From CAZJRB01 sp964547995 (GTDB lineage Bacteria; Planctomycetota; Planctomycetia; Pirellulales; Thermoguttaceae), in the NCBI GenBank assembly GCA_964547995.1, contig CAZJRB010000020.1, positions 1 to 64,000 on the forward strand: 64,000 nucleotides of DNA. Direction: 5' to 3'. Below the pieces are notes generated by a model that saw only the letters and a program-made list of their open reading frames with translations, had not been told where the DNA came from and did no database searches. The first letter of the stretch is position 1. Each line of letters opens with the position of its first letter. A program made the translations under genes and the position numbers. Below, in pieces: positions 18,880-28,300 of this stretch.

Positions 18880-19944
18880 TCAAAAGTATGTGCCGCTCGA
18901 GCTTCGTCCAAGGTTTTGGGCGCTGCGCACAGTGCTTACACCCAGGGAAGTAACGCCCAAGAGGCGTTGGATCGGTGCCGTCGCCTTATTGATGAAGGTG
19001 GTTAGTGCAATTATGCGATCTTCCGCGATAAAGACACGATCACCGGGCAGAACCTGGTAATTGGTGCTGGCAGAAGCGCCTTTGGTTATTGCCACGAAGT
19101 CGACAGGGAGGATTTGTTCGCAACCGGCTCCACCTGGAGCGGGTCGGGCAATCCACACTTTCTTGCTGGAAACCTGCGAAAGCCCCCCCACCTGGCCAAT
19201 CGCATCCAGCACGGTTTCCTTGCCGGTGATCGGCACACGGACGATATTATCACCCAACCCCGCCCCCTGCGTCACCACGTAGTAGACCTTACTGTTGTAG
19301 CCAACGACGTCAACGGCGACATCCGGCGAATCGAAGAATTGGGAAAGGTGTTGCTGCAAGGCAACTTTCGTTTCGGCGACCGTCTTGCCCGCCACATAAA
19401 CCATTCCATATTGCCGCAAGTTCACCGTGCCGTCGGGAGCAACCAGATACTGGCCCGTAACCGGCTGGGTTCCCGACGCCTGTGCCAATTCAACGGATAC
19501 TTCCGGTCCCCTGAGGAACTTCATCAAATGTTGGGCAATTGTCTGCCGGGTTTCCTCGACAGTCATTCCCGCTACCCGCACTTTTCCGTAGGCAGGCCCA
19601 AGATCGATTGTCCCCTCGGCTTCGACCAAATAGAAGTTAGCGATCGGTTGGTCCAACAGCGTTCCTATCACCTCGACTTGCAGCACGTCGAAGATTTCAA
19701 CGCGATAGGGCGGCAAAGGGACCAGTTTGAGCATCTCAATCAGCAGGACATCTGGTGGAGCAATCCGGTACATCGGCAACGATGCCAACGCCTTCTCGCG
19801 GGGCGGTTCCATCGCAAGCGGGACCGGTTCCTGGAGCGTGTGATCGTAAAAGTCGATTGTGCGACACCCGGCCGCCCCAACCACCACGCACACTGCTATC
19901 ACTGCTAGTGATCGCGTGATGATAGCCGGACAAGTGTTGGTCAT
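18880..19944 (-). CDS. polysaccharide export lipoprotein, Wza-like with SLBB domains
   Basis: A 354-residue protein with a lipoprotein signal (ending VGAAGC, lipobox cysteine near residue 27). The polysaccharide biosynthesis/export domain follows: YRVEIFDVLQVEVIG, then YLVEAEGTIDLGPAYGKVRVAGMTVEE, a repeated unit (YLVAPDGTVNLRQYGMVYVAGKTVAE), and SLBB-type strands (YYVVTQGAGLGDNIVRVPI). Such proteins form the outer-membrane pore for capsule or exopolysaccharide. No glycosyltransferase or Wzc-type kinase gene is adjacent, so it is an orphan copy. The first export unit is partly duplicated. ATG at 19944 is preferred to GTG at 19965 because the lipoprotein signal starts there. Confidence 0.88.
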   Translation of the reverse strand: MTNTCPAIITRSLAVIAVCVVVGAAGCRTIDFYDHTLQEPVPLAMEPPREKALASLPMYRIAPPDVLLIEMLKLVPLPPYRVEIFDVLQVEVIGTLLDQPIANFYLVEAEGTIDLGPAYGKVRVAGMTVEETRQTIAQHLMKFLRGPEVSVELAQASGTQPVTGQYLVAPDGTVNLRQYGMVYVAGKTVAETKVALQQHLSQFFDSPDVAVDVVGYNSKVYYVVTQGAGLGDNIVRVPITGKETVLDAIGQVGGLSQVSSKKVWIARPAPGGAGCEQILPVDFVAITKGASASTNYQVLPGDRVFIAEDRIIALTTFINKATAPIQRLLGVTSLGVSTVRSAQNLGRSSSGTYF

Positions 19945-20125
19945 CAGGGGGGTTCCGGAAGTCACCGAGTTTCTTTTGAGCTGGGGGGACCGGGCGGCCT
20001 AAGATGGGGGACTGTAACCCTTAAACTTTACCTAGACACCTTTGTCGTCATGATCGGCAAAGTTCAACTCCTTCTTGAGGGCCTCCTTGAATTAACGATC
20101 TTTTTTCGGTGGCCGCCCGTCGGGG

Positions 20126-20154
20126 ATTCTCTCGTAGGATATATTTCGTATAAT
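20126..20154 (+). promoter_or_regulatory. candidate sigma-70-type promoter for the DUF3467 gene
   Basis: A perfect TATAAT lies at 20149-20154 in the AT-rich gap 19945-20279 (335 bases, divergent genes on both sides). The region 17 bases upstream (ATTCTC) is a poor -35 match. The start codon is 126 bases downstream. The rest of the gap shows no RNA gene or clear operator. Confidence 0.35.
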
Positions 20155-20279
20155 CATGCTACTCCCACGGCGGTTTACCCGCACCGTAGGGGTAAGGGCA
20201 ACCAAGCAACCAGCGTTTTTCTCCGATGTGGTATCTGCACCGGAGTTCACAAACTTTCATGTAGTAAAAGGAGTATTCC

Positions 20280-20663
20280 GTGGCCAAATCCCCCGACAAG
20301 TCCAAAGACGCCCAGGCGCCCGCCGAGCCAGCCGATGCCGCCACACCCGAACAACAGCGCATCCAGGTCCAAATCGACGACAGCAGCGCGCTGGCCGCGT
20401 ATGCCAACTTCTGCCGCGTTACTGGAACGCCTGAAGAACTGATTATCGACTTTGGATTGAACCCGCAGCCGTTTGGCATACCTACCGAACCGATTCCTAT
20501 CACGCATCGGATCATCACGAATTTCTACACCGCCAAACGGATGTTGCACGCCTTGAGTTTGACCGTCCAGCGCCACGAGGCGACATTCGGGGTTCTCGAG
20601 ACGGACGTACAAAAGCGAGTGCGGCCCGGTGCGGGCGGTCCGCCGCCTCCGGCAAATCGGTAG
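20280..20663 (+). CDS. DUF3467 family protein
   Basis: A 127-residue soluble protein. After a proline/alanine-rich charged leader, it matches DUF3467 throughout: YANFCRVTGTPEELIIDFGL, a helical THRIITNFYTAKRMLHALSL, and VQRHEATFGVLETDVQKRV. These small proteins are widespread in planctomycetes; their function is not established. The GTG start at 20280 is fixed by AAAGGAG seven bases before it. It stands alone, with a consensus -10 hexamer about 125 bases upstream. Confidence 0.9.
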   Translation: MAKSPDKSKDAQAPAEPADAATPEQQRIQVQIDDSSALAAYANFCRVTGTPEELIIDFGLNPQPFGIPTEPIPITHRIITNFYTAKRMLHALSLTVQRHEATFGVLETDVQKRVRPGAGGPPPPANR

Positions 20664-20767
20664 ATTCGGCCAAACGGTGACACCGTGTTTCGCTTCGGCC
20701 GGCGCATGCCCGTCGCAATGTCATAGAAAAGACTGCTCAGTCGGGTGCCACGGCGGTCTGTGGGTGC

Positions 20768-23191
20768 CTACTCCTTCTTGCCCCCCTCCAACACCTGGAT
20801 GTTCTTCTTCGCCGCCGGCACCAGCGGGCTGCCGGGGTAATCTTGGAGGATGGAATGCAGGATAGCCAGTGCGGCGTCTTTCCGCCCGCGGCGCATCTCG
20901 CAATCGGCCGCGAGCATCAGGATCTGATCGACGTACGGCGACTCGGGGTTGACCTCTTGAAGCTGCCCGGCCTGGGCGACTGCCTGGGCGTGCTGTCCCC
21001 GGGCGGCCCAGTACCGGACGTAGAGCAGGGTGAGGTATCCTTCGAGCCGCGCGGCGGGAAAATCGGCCAGCCACTGCCGGATCTGCTCTGCCGCCCGGTC
21101 GAACTGCTTCTGCTGGACGAACTCTTCGGTCGAGCGGCTATGGGCCCCCAGCCACGCGGCCGATTCGATGTATCGCCGCTTCGAGCCGAGTGCCTTTTCC
21201 GCCTCGCGATAGGCCTTCCGGGCGGCCTCGCCGTCGCCGGTCCAGGCGTAGTAGTCGCCCCAGACCCGCTGGAGGTGCGACGCTGCCTCGCCGGTTTTCG
21301 TGCCGCCAAGGTGCTTCGTTGCGCTGTCGAGCAACGTCTTGGCGGCCGACTTGTTCAAGAGATCGTTGATGGCGATATCGGCCGATTCCGCCTCGCACTG
21401 TCCGCGGAGCGCGGGATTGGTGACTTTCTGAGCGGCCCCGTACCAGATCTTCGCGGCGATCGACGAGTCGCCGAACCGCTCGCGGGCCATCGGGGCGATG
21501 AGCCGGGCGAGCTTCAGCAATTCGTCGTCGCCCCGCGCAGTCGATTCCTTCGTAAAGGCCGTCATGCCCGTCGTGGCCGCCTTGGAAAGATGCGTCCGCG
21601 ATTCCTTTCGGAGTTCCTCGATCTGGCCGGTGATCGCCGCGGCCTTTTCCTTTTCCTCGTCGGTGGCAACCCAGTCGGGGTCCTCTTGCCGTTCCCTAAT
21701 GGCTTCGGCCAGCTTCTCCTGCAACTCGTCCGCCCGGGTTTCGAGTTGCAACGACTTGGCCTCGTAGGTCAACACGAGCTGCCGCAGCGACGCGGCGTCG
21801 AGCGTCTGCGGGTTGTACGTCTCGACGATGGGCAGGTACTCGTCCAGCGTGTGCATCTTGTCCTTGTAGGTGAGAAACGGCCGTCCGATCTCGATGCGTT
21901 GGGTTATCTCGCTTACGCGAGAACTCCGCTTGATCGACAGCTTCACGGCGTAGATTCCCGGGCGAAGGTAGACGTGGTCGGGATTGGGCATGTTGCTCGT
22001 TTGCCCGTCGCCGAAATCCCACCGGATCTTTCCCTGCAAGGTCAGCGCCTTGGGCGACATGTCGCGGAAGAGGACGCCGATGAGCGGCACGGGATTGTCG
22101 GGCAAGGGCACCTCGCCGGCGATCTTTACATCGAAGTCGGGCACGTTCGTCGTCGTCCGCGTGGTTACTCGCCCGGCGGGCAAATGCGCTACCCGATGCG
22201 AGCCGAATATCTCGTCCGGCACCTTCTTAGGGATCGGCTTGTCGCTTCGCGGGCGAAACTCCCACGCGATCGCCATCACGGCGCTGGAACCGGTCGCCGC
22301 ATGGTAGTAGTCGAACTTGTGGTCCCCGGCCGAAAGCTGGACGTCCTTGCGGCTGCCTCGCAGCGCGCGGCGGCGCGGCCCGTGCCGCCCCGGGGCCGCA
22401 ACCACCAGCTTGTCGTCGACCAGCAGGAAGCTGGCATCCTGGCTCGAGGTCATGAAGCCGTATTTTCCCGGCGTCGTGACGTGCAAGTGGCCGCTGTAAT
22501 GGCTCAAAAACGGCTCGAGGTTCGGCGAGAACGGATTGGCGGAGTGGTGGACGTTGTCGACATAGTCGGCCCCGAAAGGCTTCGCCGATTCAAACGCCTT
22601 TCGGACCGCGTCAAGGCGGTTGAGGTTGCAGTGTTTGTAGTGCCGCGTTTCAAGCAGCAGGCCGTCGCGGCTGGTCAGCGGTGGCGGCGGCTCCTCGAGC
22701 GGTTCGCCTCCGTAGAAAACGTCGTAGCCGGTCTGACCGATCGCCGGCTCGAACGCCAGCCGGCAGAAATCACCCGGCCCAAGCTGGAGCACCTTCATCG
22801 GACAGATCTTCCGGTTCCGCGCGGCAACCAGGACATTGGTCCCCTTGTCGTTGATCTCGCCGTGATGGAAGAACTCGGTAACGACGATCGAATAGGACTT
22901 GCCGGCCAGAACGTCGATCGGCCGCTTCGCGTTCAGTTGCGTGCCGCCGTAGCGGAACGACTGGGCGAGAACGCCCGTCCCCGAGAGCAAAGCCGCCGCC
23001 AGGACGGTCAACAATAGGGTGTTGGAGTATTGGAGTGTTGGAGTAATGGATTGTCGAACACCCGGAGCAGGCCCTGCGGCGTCCCCAATATGCCAATACT
23101 CCACAACTCCAACACTCCGTATTGGAGAACGAAACCGGGAAGTCGTTGATCGGCCAGTCCTTCCGGCTGCCCGCGATTCTTGTTCAACCAT
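20768..23191 (-). CDS. secreted PKD-domain protein with TPR-like C-terminus
   Basis: Up to 807 residues. A hydrophobic signal core (TLLLTVLAAALLSGTGVLA, residues 58-76) is followed by a PA14-like beta region (about 90-290), a PKD domain (IRWDFGDGQTSNMPNPDHVY, with GIYAVKLSI), a coiled coil (about 450-520) and helical TPR-like repeats to the end. It probably works at or outside the membrane. The start is uncertain. ATG at 23191 gives a long, odd N-terminus of which residues 25-58 are encoded by an inverted repeat (23016-23120). A TTG just before the hydrophobic core (LLLTV) would give a signal without a basic n-region. It is divergent from moxR. Confidence 0.75.
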   Translation of the reverse strand: MVEQESRAAGRTGRSTTSRFRSPIRSVGVVEYWHIGDAAGPAPGVRQSITPTLQYSNTLLLTVLAAALLSGTGVLAQSFRYGGTQLNAKRPIDVLAGKSYSIVVTEFFHHGEINDKGTNVLVAARNRKICPMKVLQLGPGDFCRLAFEPAIGQTGYDVFYGGEPLEEPPPPLTSRDGLLLETRHYKHCNLNRLDAVRKAFESAKPFGADYVDNVHHSANPFSPNLEPFLSHYSGHLHVTTPGKYGFMTSSQDASFLLVDDKLVVAAPGRHGPRRRALRGSRKDVQLSAGDHKFDYYHAATGSSAVMAIAWEFRPRSDKPIPKKVPDEIFGSHRVAHLPAGRVTTRTTTNVPDFDVKIAGEVPLPDNPVPLIGVLFRDMSPKALTLQGKIRWDFGDGQTSNMPNPDHVYLRPGIYAVKLSIKRSSRVSEITQRIEIGRPFLTYKDKMHTLDEYLPIVETYNPQTLDAASLRQLVLTYEAKSLQLETRADELQEKLAEAIRERQEDPDWVATDEEKEKAAAITGQIEELRKESRTHLSKAATTGMTAFTKESTARGDDELLKLARLIAPMARERFGDSSIAAKIWYGAAQKVTNPALRGQCEAESADIAINDLLNKSAAKTLLDSATKHLGGTKTGEAASHLQRVWGDYYAWTGDGEAARKAYREAEKALGSKRRYIESAAWLGAHSRSTEEFVQQKQFDRAAEQIRQWLADFPAARLEGYLTLLYVRYWAARGQHAQAVAQAGQLQEVNPESPYVDQILMLAADCEMRRGRKDAALAILHSILQDYPGSPLVPAAKKNIQVLEGGKKE
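23016..23120. repeat. GGAGTATTGGAGTGTTGGAG inverted pair in the PKD-protein frame
   Basis: The left arm consists of direct GGAGTRTT-type repeats (GGTGTTGGAGTATTGGAGTG), and the right arm carries their complement (CCACAACTCCAACACTCC). It lies in frame ahead of the signal-peptide core of the minus-strand PKD protein, where it encodes VEYWHIG and LQYSN-like peptide. It also lies in the leader of the divergent moxR gene. Confidence 0.65.
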
Positions 23192-23277
23192 TGATCGGAA
23201 GCCCCCGATCGGGTAATGTGTGGAGATACAATTTCAGTCTACCGAGCCGGTTGCGAGGATGGAAGGAGCATGGCTTT

Positions 23278-24639
23278 ATGGCGGCGCCTACCCCCCAAAT
23301 GAGCCCCGAGGAGGCCGTTCACCGGATCGCCCAGGCACGCGAGGCCATCTTGGGCGAAGTCCACAAAGTCATCATCGGCCAGGACGAAATGATCGAGCAG
23401 ATGCTCATCTGCATGTTCGCCCGCGGCAACTGCCTGACGATCGGCGTGCCGGGGCTGGCCAAGACGCTGACCGTCTCTACCCTGGCGAAGGCCCTGGCGA
23501 TGAAGTTCAGCCGGATCCAGTTCACCCCCGACCTGATGCCCAGCGACATCACCGGCACCGAGATCATCGACCAGGATCAAGCGACCGGCGAGCGGACGTT
23601 CCGCTTCGTCCACGGCCCGATCTTTGCCAACATCGTCCTGGCCGACGAAATCAACCGCACCCCGCCCAAGACACAAGCGGCCCTGCTCCAGGCCATGCAG
23701 GAGAACGAAGTCACGGCGGCCGGAAAGACCTATTCGCTCGAACAGCCCTTCTTTGTCATGGCCACGCAAAACCCGATCGAGCAGGAAGGGACCTACCCGC
23801 TGCCCGAGGCACAGCTCGATCGCTTTATGCTCTCGATCTACATCGGCTATCCCACCCGATCCGAGGAACGCGACATCGTCCTGGCGACCACCAACCCGGC
23901 GCACCACGACGTCAGCCGCGTGTTGCACGGCCAGGACATCCTGTGGATTCAACAGCTCGTCCGCCAGGTGCCGACCAGCCAGCACATGGTCGATTATGCC
24001 GTCGACCTGGTCCGGGCGACCCGGCCCAAGGAAGCCCCGAGCCCTGAGTTCGTCAAGAACTGGCTCGCCTGGGGCGCCGGTCCGCGGGCGGCCCAGAACA
24101 TCATCCTCACGGCCAAGGCCCGCACGATCATCCACGGCCGGTTCGCAGTGACCGCCGACGATGTCCGCCGCATGGCCTTCCCGGTGCTCAGGCACCGCAT
24201 CTTCACGAACTTCAACGCCGACGCCGAAGGGATCGACGCCGAGCAGATCATCGAGCGGATCGTCCAGACGGTGCCGGAGCCGAGCTACGGCGAGTCGGTG
24301 CCGGCGGCGCCGCGATCGGTGCCCGCCCCGACGGCGGTTGCATCGGACCGGAAGTCGAAGAGGAAGAGGAAGAAGGTGGAGGCCGACTCCCAACCCCCGG
24401 CCGCCGGGCCGCAAGTGCCCATCTCGCAGCCGCAACCCCCGGCCGCCCAGCCGCAACCCTATGCTTCTCAGCCGCTGCAACCGCCCGACGCCCAACCGCA
24501 GCCGCCGGCCCCCACGTCGTTCGGCACGCCGCCACCAGCGCCGCCCCGTCCGCAAGACTCCCCGTCCGTGCCGCCGCCGGCCGCCGGCGCCCCGCCGCCG
24601 CAGCGCGGCCCAACGCCGCCGCCCCCGCCGCCGGGGTAG
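23278..24639 (+). CDS. MoxR-family AAA+ ATPase
   Basis: A 453-residue cytoplasmic ATPase. Walker A is GVPGLAKT near residue 59, Walker B is IVLADEINR near 117, sensor 1 is FFVMATQNPIEQEGTYPLPE, and the C-terminal lid contains GPRAAQNIILTAKARTI. MoxR proteins are chaperone-like, often paired with VWA-domain or DUF58 proteins, but no such gene is next to this one. After residue 340 the family domain ends, and about 110 residues of very proline- and glutamine-rich tail follow, unusual for MoxR. ATG at 23278 follows GGAAGGAG; the frame extends 52 codons upstream into repeat sequence. A hairpin with T-tract follows at 24777. Confidence 0.92.
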   Translation: MAAPTPQMSPEEAVHRIAQAREAILGEVHKVIIGQDEMIEQMLICMFARGNCLTIGVPGLAKTLTVSTLAKALAMKFSRIQFTPDLMPSDITGTEIIDQDQATGERTFRFVHGPIFANIVLADEINRTPPKTQAALLQAMQENEVTAAGKTYSLEQPFFVMATQNPIEQEGTYPLPEAQLDRFMLSIYIGYPTRSEERDIVLATTNPAHHDVSRVLHGQDILWIQQLVRQVPTSQHMVDYAVDLVRATRPKEAPSPEFVKNWLAWGAGPRAAQNIILTAKARTIIHGRFAVTADDVRRMAFPVLRHRIFTNFNADAEGIDAEQIIERIVQTVPEPSYGESVPAAPRSVPAPTAVASDRKSKRKRKKVEADSQPPAAGPQVPISQPQPPAAQPQPYASQPLQPPDAQPQPPAPTSFGTPPPAPPRPQDSPSVPPPAAGAPPPQRGPTPPPPPPG

Positions 24640-24776
24640 GGGCTTCTGATTTGGGATTCCCCTCTTTCGGCCGTCACCCTTTTGGGCTCATTTCCAGCCG
24701 CCTTTGCCCCAGGCCGCGCATCGCTCGCGACGTAAGTGGATGAGTGGTGCGAGTTGGTCCGCTAATAACCCCAAAA

Positions 24777-24803
24777 CCCCGGCACGCAGTGCCGGGGCTT
24801 TTG
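24777..24803 (+). terminator. intrinsic terminator after moxR
   Basis: An eight-base stem CCCCGGCA / TGCCGGGG around CGCAG is followed by CTTTTGC. It lies 138 bases past the moxR stop codon and 36 before the convergent moaE stop. Compared with 11370-11397, the stem sequence differs in a complementary way while ACGCAGT is kept, so it belongs to the same repeat family. Confidence 0.65.
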
Positions 24804-24838
24804 CTCGGACATCACGACGAGTCTCTATCCGCTATCCG

Positions 24839-25255
24839 CTACTCACTCCCCGGGTGGACCCAATCGTTGGTTCCGTCGGTGTAGTTTTCCTTTTTCCATA
24901 TCGGGACGATTTCCTTGATGCGGTCGATCAGCCAGTGGCCGGCCTCGAAGGCGGGCTGCCGATGGGCCGAACTGACGGCGATCGCCACGCTCGTTTCGCC
25001 GACGGCCAGGTGTCCCAGCCGGTGGACAATCACGACGTTGATCAAGGGCCATTTTTCGCGTGCCTCGGTTTCCAACTCGGCCAGTTTCTTTTCGGCCATT
25101 TCCGGATAGCACTCGTACTGGAGCGATTCGGTCTCGCGGCCGCCAGTCAAGCAGCGAACCGTTCCGAGGAAGAGCACAACGGCCCCGGCTTCGGGCGACC
25201 CAGCGGCATCAATTGCAGCGGCGACATCGATTTCGTCATGTGTTAGTTGGATCAT
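24839..25255 (-). CDS. moaE: molybdopterin synthase catalytic subunit
   Basis: A 138-residue protein matching MoaE from end to end. Landmarks are VVLFLGTVR, the LQYECYPEMAEKKLAEL segment, VVIVHRLGHLAVGE, VAVSSAHR followed by AFEAGHWLIDRIKEIVPIWKKE with the catalytic lysine region, and a final W. With MoaD it transfers sulfur to cyclic pyranopterin monophosphate to form molybdopterin. moaD is not adjacent; moaC is about 38 kb away at 63282. ATG at 25255 begins the family match, but only weak A-rich sequence precedes it. A diverged copy of its first 27 bases lies upstream at 25333-25359, separated by a hairpin-pair repeat. Confidence 0.95.
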   Translation of the reverse strand: MIQLTHDEIDVAAAIDAAGSPEAGAVVLFLGTVRCLTGGRETESLQYECYPEMAEKKLAELETEAREKWPLINVVIVHRLGHLAVGETSVAIAVSSAHRQPAFEAGHWLIDRIKEIVPIWKKENYTDGTNDWVHPGSE

Positions 25256-25267
25256 TTTCAGTACATA

Positions 25268-25328
25268 GTAGCTACGCTCGCCAGAGCGTGGGTGTCCGCG
25301 TTGCCCACGGTCTGGCGACCGTGGCTAC
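25268..25328. repeat. TCGCCAG-loop hairpin pair, copy 2
   Basis: Inverted 25-bp arms (22 of 25 identical), each beginning GTAGC. Each arm folds on its own: ACGC-TCGCCAGA-GCGT on the plus strand and ACGG-TCGCCAGA-CCGT read from the other. Compared with the pair at 8924-8986, all four stems differ and all four are self-complementary, with TCGCCAG constant in the loop. It lies between moaE and the duplicated moaE start, and separates moaE from the preceding haem-protein gene. Confidence 0.85.
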
Positions 25329-25330
25329 CA

Positions 25331-25359
25331 CTGATTTCATCATCGGTGAGTTGGATCAT
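25331..25359 (-). pseudogene. duplicated moaE 5' end fused to a repeat
   Basis: Read on the minus strand from 25359, the sequence encodes MIQLTDDEI, matching MIQLTHDEI of moaE. The two 27-base stretches share 23 bases, and three of the four differences are synonymous. The frame then runs into the hairpin repeat and stops after about 33 codons. This ATG overlaps the end of the haem-protein gene (stop at 25340-25342). The likely history is that moaE once began here, overlapping its neighbour, and the element now separates the old start from the working gene; alternatively a short duplication came first. Confidence 0.6.
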
Positions 25360-28300
25360 CGTCAATAAAACCAGTCATGTCCGCGCGAGGATGTTCCAAC
25401 ATCTTCTGCCGGCCTTCGCGGATCGCATCGAGCATAGTGGTGTAATCGGGGTCGTTCTTATCGATGAAAAGGGGCTTTCCCTTGCCCTCCTTTTCGGTTC
25501 CAAGGCCGCGGCCGCCCGCCTCTTTGGCAAGATGGGCCGTCAGCGCGGGGCTGTGTTCCGGCCGCGTAAAGTTGATCCACGCGAACAGGCCGTCCCAAAT
25601 CCGCCCGTGATCGTTCGGATGCGGGAACCCGCCGTGGCACGAACCACACCGCCTATTATATACACCCAGGAACCGCTTCGTATACCATTCCGACTGGCGG
25701 CCCGTGGCCACGTCGGTGCAGAGGTCGCGATAGCCGGGCGAGTGGGGGCGGCTGTGGGCGTACGTGGCGTAGTACGGAACATTCGCGTCGATCCAGGCGT
25801 AGATCCGCTCGCGGTCCTCCCGCGGGATTTTCTTTTCGCAGTGTTTCTCTTCCAGGTATTCGGGTAGGCGGCTGGCGTGCGAGCCGGTCCACAAGGGGCG
25901 GTTGACGGCCGTGGGGGTCTTCAGCAGCCAGTAGAAATGGACCAGCGGCTTGCCCTTCGCCGCCTCCTGGGGAAGCATCTGCCCGGCGGCCATGTCGTGC
26001 TGGCGGTACGAGCGGCTGCGGCCCAGCAGGTTGTCGTAGGCCATGCTGAACAGCCGCGTCTTGTCGCCCGTCAGGTCGTAGCCACCGTCGGGGTTTCCGC
26101 CGCTGTGGCACTTCACACAGTACTTGTCGAGCACCGGCTGCACCACGGTCGCAAAGTCGATGATCCCGTCGTTGCTCCAAGGCGGGAACTGGAGTTTCAC
26201 CGCCGGTTTGCTGAACGCGTTCGGCCTTGCGTCCAAACCCACCGGCGGGGTCATGTTCCGAGGCTCGTGGCAGCCGATGCAGCTTTGTGTTTCGCCGGGC
26301 ATGAGTTGCACGGCCGAGGTCTGCCGCTGCAACTCGCGGCCCTCGGCGTCGAGCACCTGGAAGTATATCTCTCGCAGCGCGGGGATTTTGAACCGTGCGG
26401 AACCATCGGTCTCGACGGGCACGCGGCCCCAGCATCGCTTCGCGTAGTAGGTGCCGTAGCTCATCAGCGGCGACTGGTCGTAGGCGCGGTGTGTTAGATC
26501 GCGGGTCTTGCGTACCTGCTCCATGACCTGGATGTACTTGACCCGGCCGCGCTCGATGCCCGGCAGCCCCTGGTAGACGTCGGCGACGGCGACCTCGCCC
26601 CAGGTGATTTCCTTGGGGTCGTAGCCGCCGGTCCGCTCGATTGCGGCGAGTTCCGGCAGCTTGCCCTGCGGCCGCAGCGGCAAGGGGTTGTAGCAGCCCA
26701 TCTCGGGGTCGGCGTAGATCCGCGTCGTATTATCGCAGAGGTCCAACAGGCAGACGGCAAACCGGCCCTTGCTCCCCTCGGCGTTGGCATACGCAACGAG
26801 CAGTTGATAGTCGCTGACCGGATACGGATCGCGGTAGGACCATCGGTATGATCGGTCGCCGATTTGGGAGAACTCGTTGGTGATCCATGCGAAGCCCTGT
26901 CCCCGCGGCGTCTCGAGCCCTTGGCGGTTCTGGATCAGTCCGATGGCCCCGTGCGGATAGCCGTGGTGCGGCGCGAAGGTGGCCGCGACGAGGTTGCCGT
27001 GCCCCGGCACCGGCCGCGCCTGCCAAAACGTGCCCACCTCGCGGACCGTGTTGCCGAAGAAGAGCTGGTAGTGGCGGCCGTCGGGGTTCTGCGTCCAAAG
27101 GCTCTGCCGGTAGGTCAGGTCGCGGTCGATGTATTCCCAACGGCAGAAGAGCACGCGGCCGTCGGGCAGCATGTGCGGCGAAAAGTCGGCCAGCGTGTTC
27201 TGGCTGACGCACCGCACGTCGCTCCCGTCGCGGCGCATCACGTGCAGGTTCGAACAGGGCCCAGGCTGGCAGACCGTGTAGCCGCCCCGGCGGGTCGAAA
27301 TGAACAGCAAATCACCGTCGGGCAACTCGATCGCCCCGACTTCGTAGTATTCCGGGTCCCGGCTGATCTTCTTCAGGCCGCTCCCGTCGACGCCGATCTC
27401 GTAGATCTGCCAACATTTGTCGCCCCATTTCTTGAACGAGAAAAAAAGCGTCTTGGCGTCGCGGGAGAGGTTCATGTCGAAGATCGACCCTTGCGGGTCG
27501 TTGAAGATCGTCTCCGCCGGGGCGCCGGGCCGGCCCGGGTCGATGATCCAAATGCTGCACCCCCATCGCTCGGGCACGCTCTGCCAGATGTGGCAGTTGG
27601 CGGCGTTGGGGCGGGCGAGTGGATAGCGCGTGAAAAAGGCAATCGGGCCAAGCTGCCGGGCCTGTTCGGCAAGAAAAGCGTTCATGTCCCCGGCGAACCG
27701 GGTGATTTCCGCCTCGTCGGCGACCAGTTCCTCGCGCCGCTTTCGGAACTCGACGAGTTGCTCGAAGTACTGCTCCGCTTCGTCCGAAAGTCCGTCGGTT
27801 TCCCGGATGAGCCGCAAGAGGGCTGAATCGCGGGGTTTGAAGTGGAAACGATTCAAGGAAGCCTGAATTTGCCTGAGTTTCCGGCTGGCGAGCCGCTTGG
27901 GGTCGTCATACGGGTCCCATTCGATGATTCCGCTGCCGTGGCCGGGGCGGGACTTGACTTCGATGCGCAGGGCCTTGGTTTCAACCGGCTTGAACGTCAC
28001 GCGGTTGAACTGCCCCTTCTTCACACCGAACTCGCCGGCCCCTTCGACGGGCAGCCACTCGTTCCCTTTGCGGTAGAAGAACCGCCACGACTCGGGCACG
28101 GGGCAACCGCCGCCGGGGGTGTCGTCGAGCCAATAGATCCGCGTCGATGAGACTTTTTGCGGCGCGTCGAAATGGTATTCCACCCATTCCTTCGTGCCGT
28201 GATGCGGCCAGAAGGAATGCCGCGGCCGGTCGACCGGGCTTTCCGGCTGGATACGATCGTTGATGGCCCCCGCCGTATCGCCCCGGTAGCAGTGCGAGAC

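Noticed and set aside
18880..19944. Capsule or exopolysaccharide biosynthesis cluster
   Set aside because: Only the SLBB export lipoprotein is present; neighbouring genes are unrelated.
20843..23017. A 724-codon plus-strand open frame
   Set aside because: It lies entirely opposite the PKD-protein gene, has arginine/glycine/leucine-rich composition typical of antisense high-GC DNA, and shows no domain.
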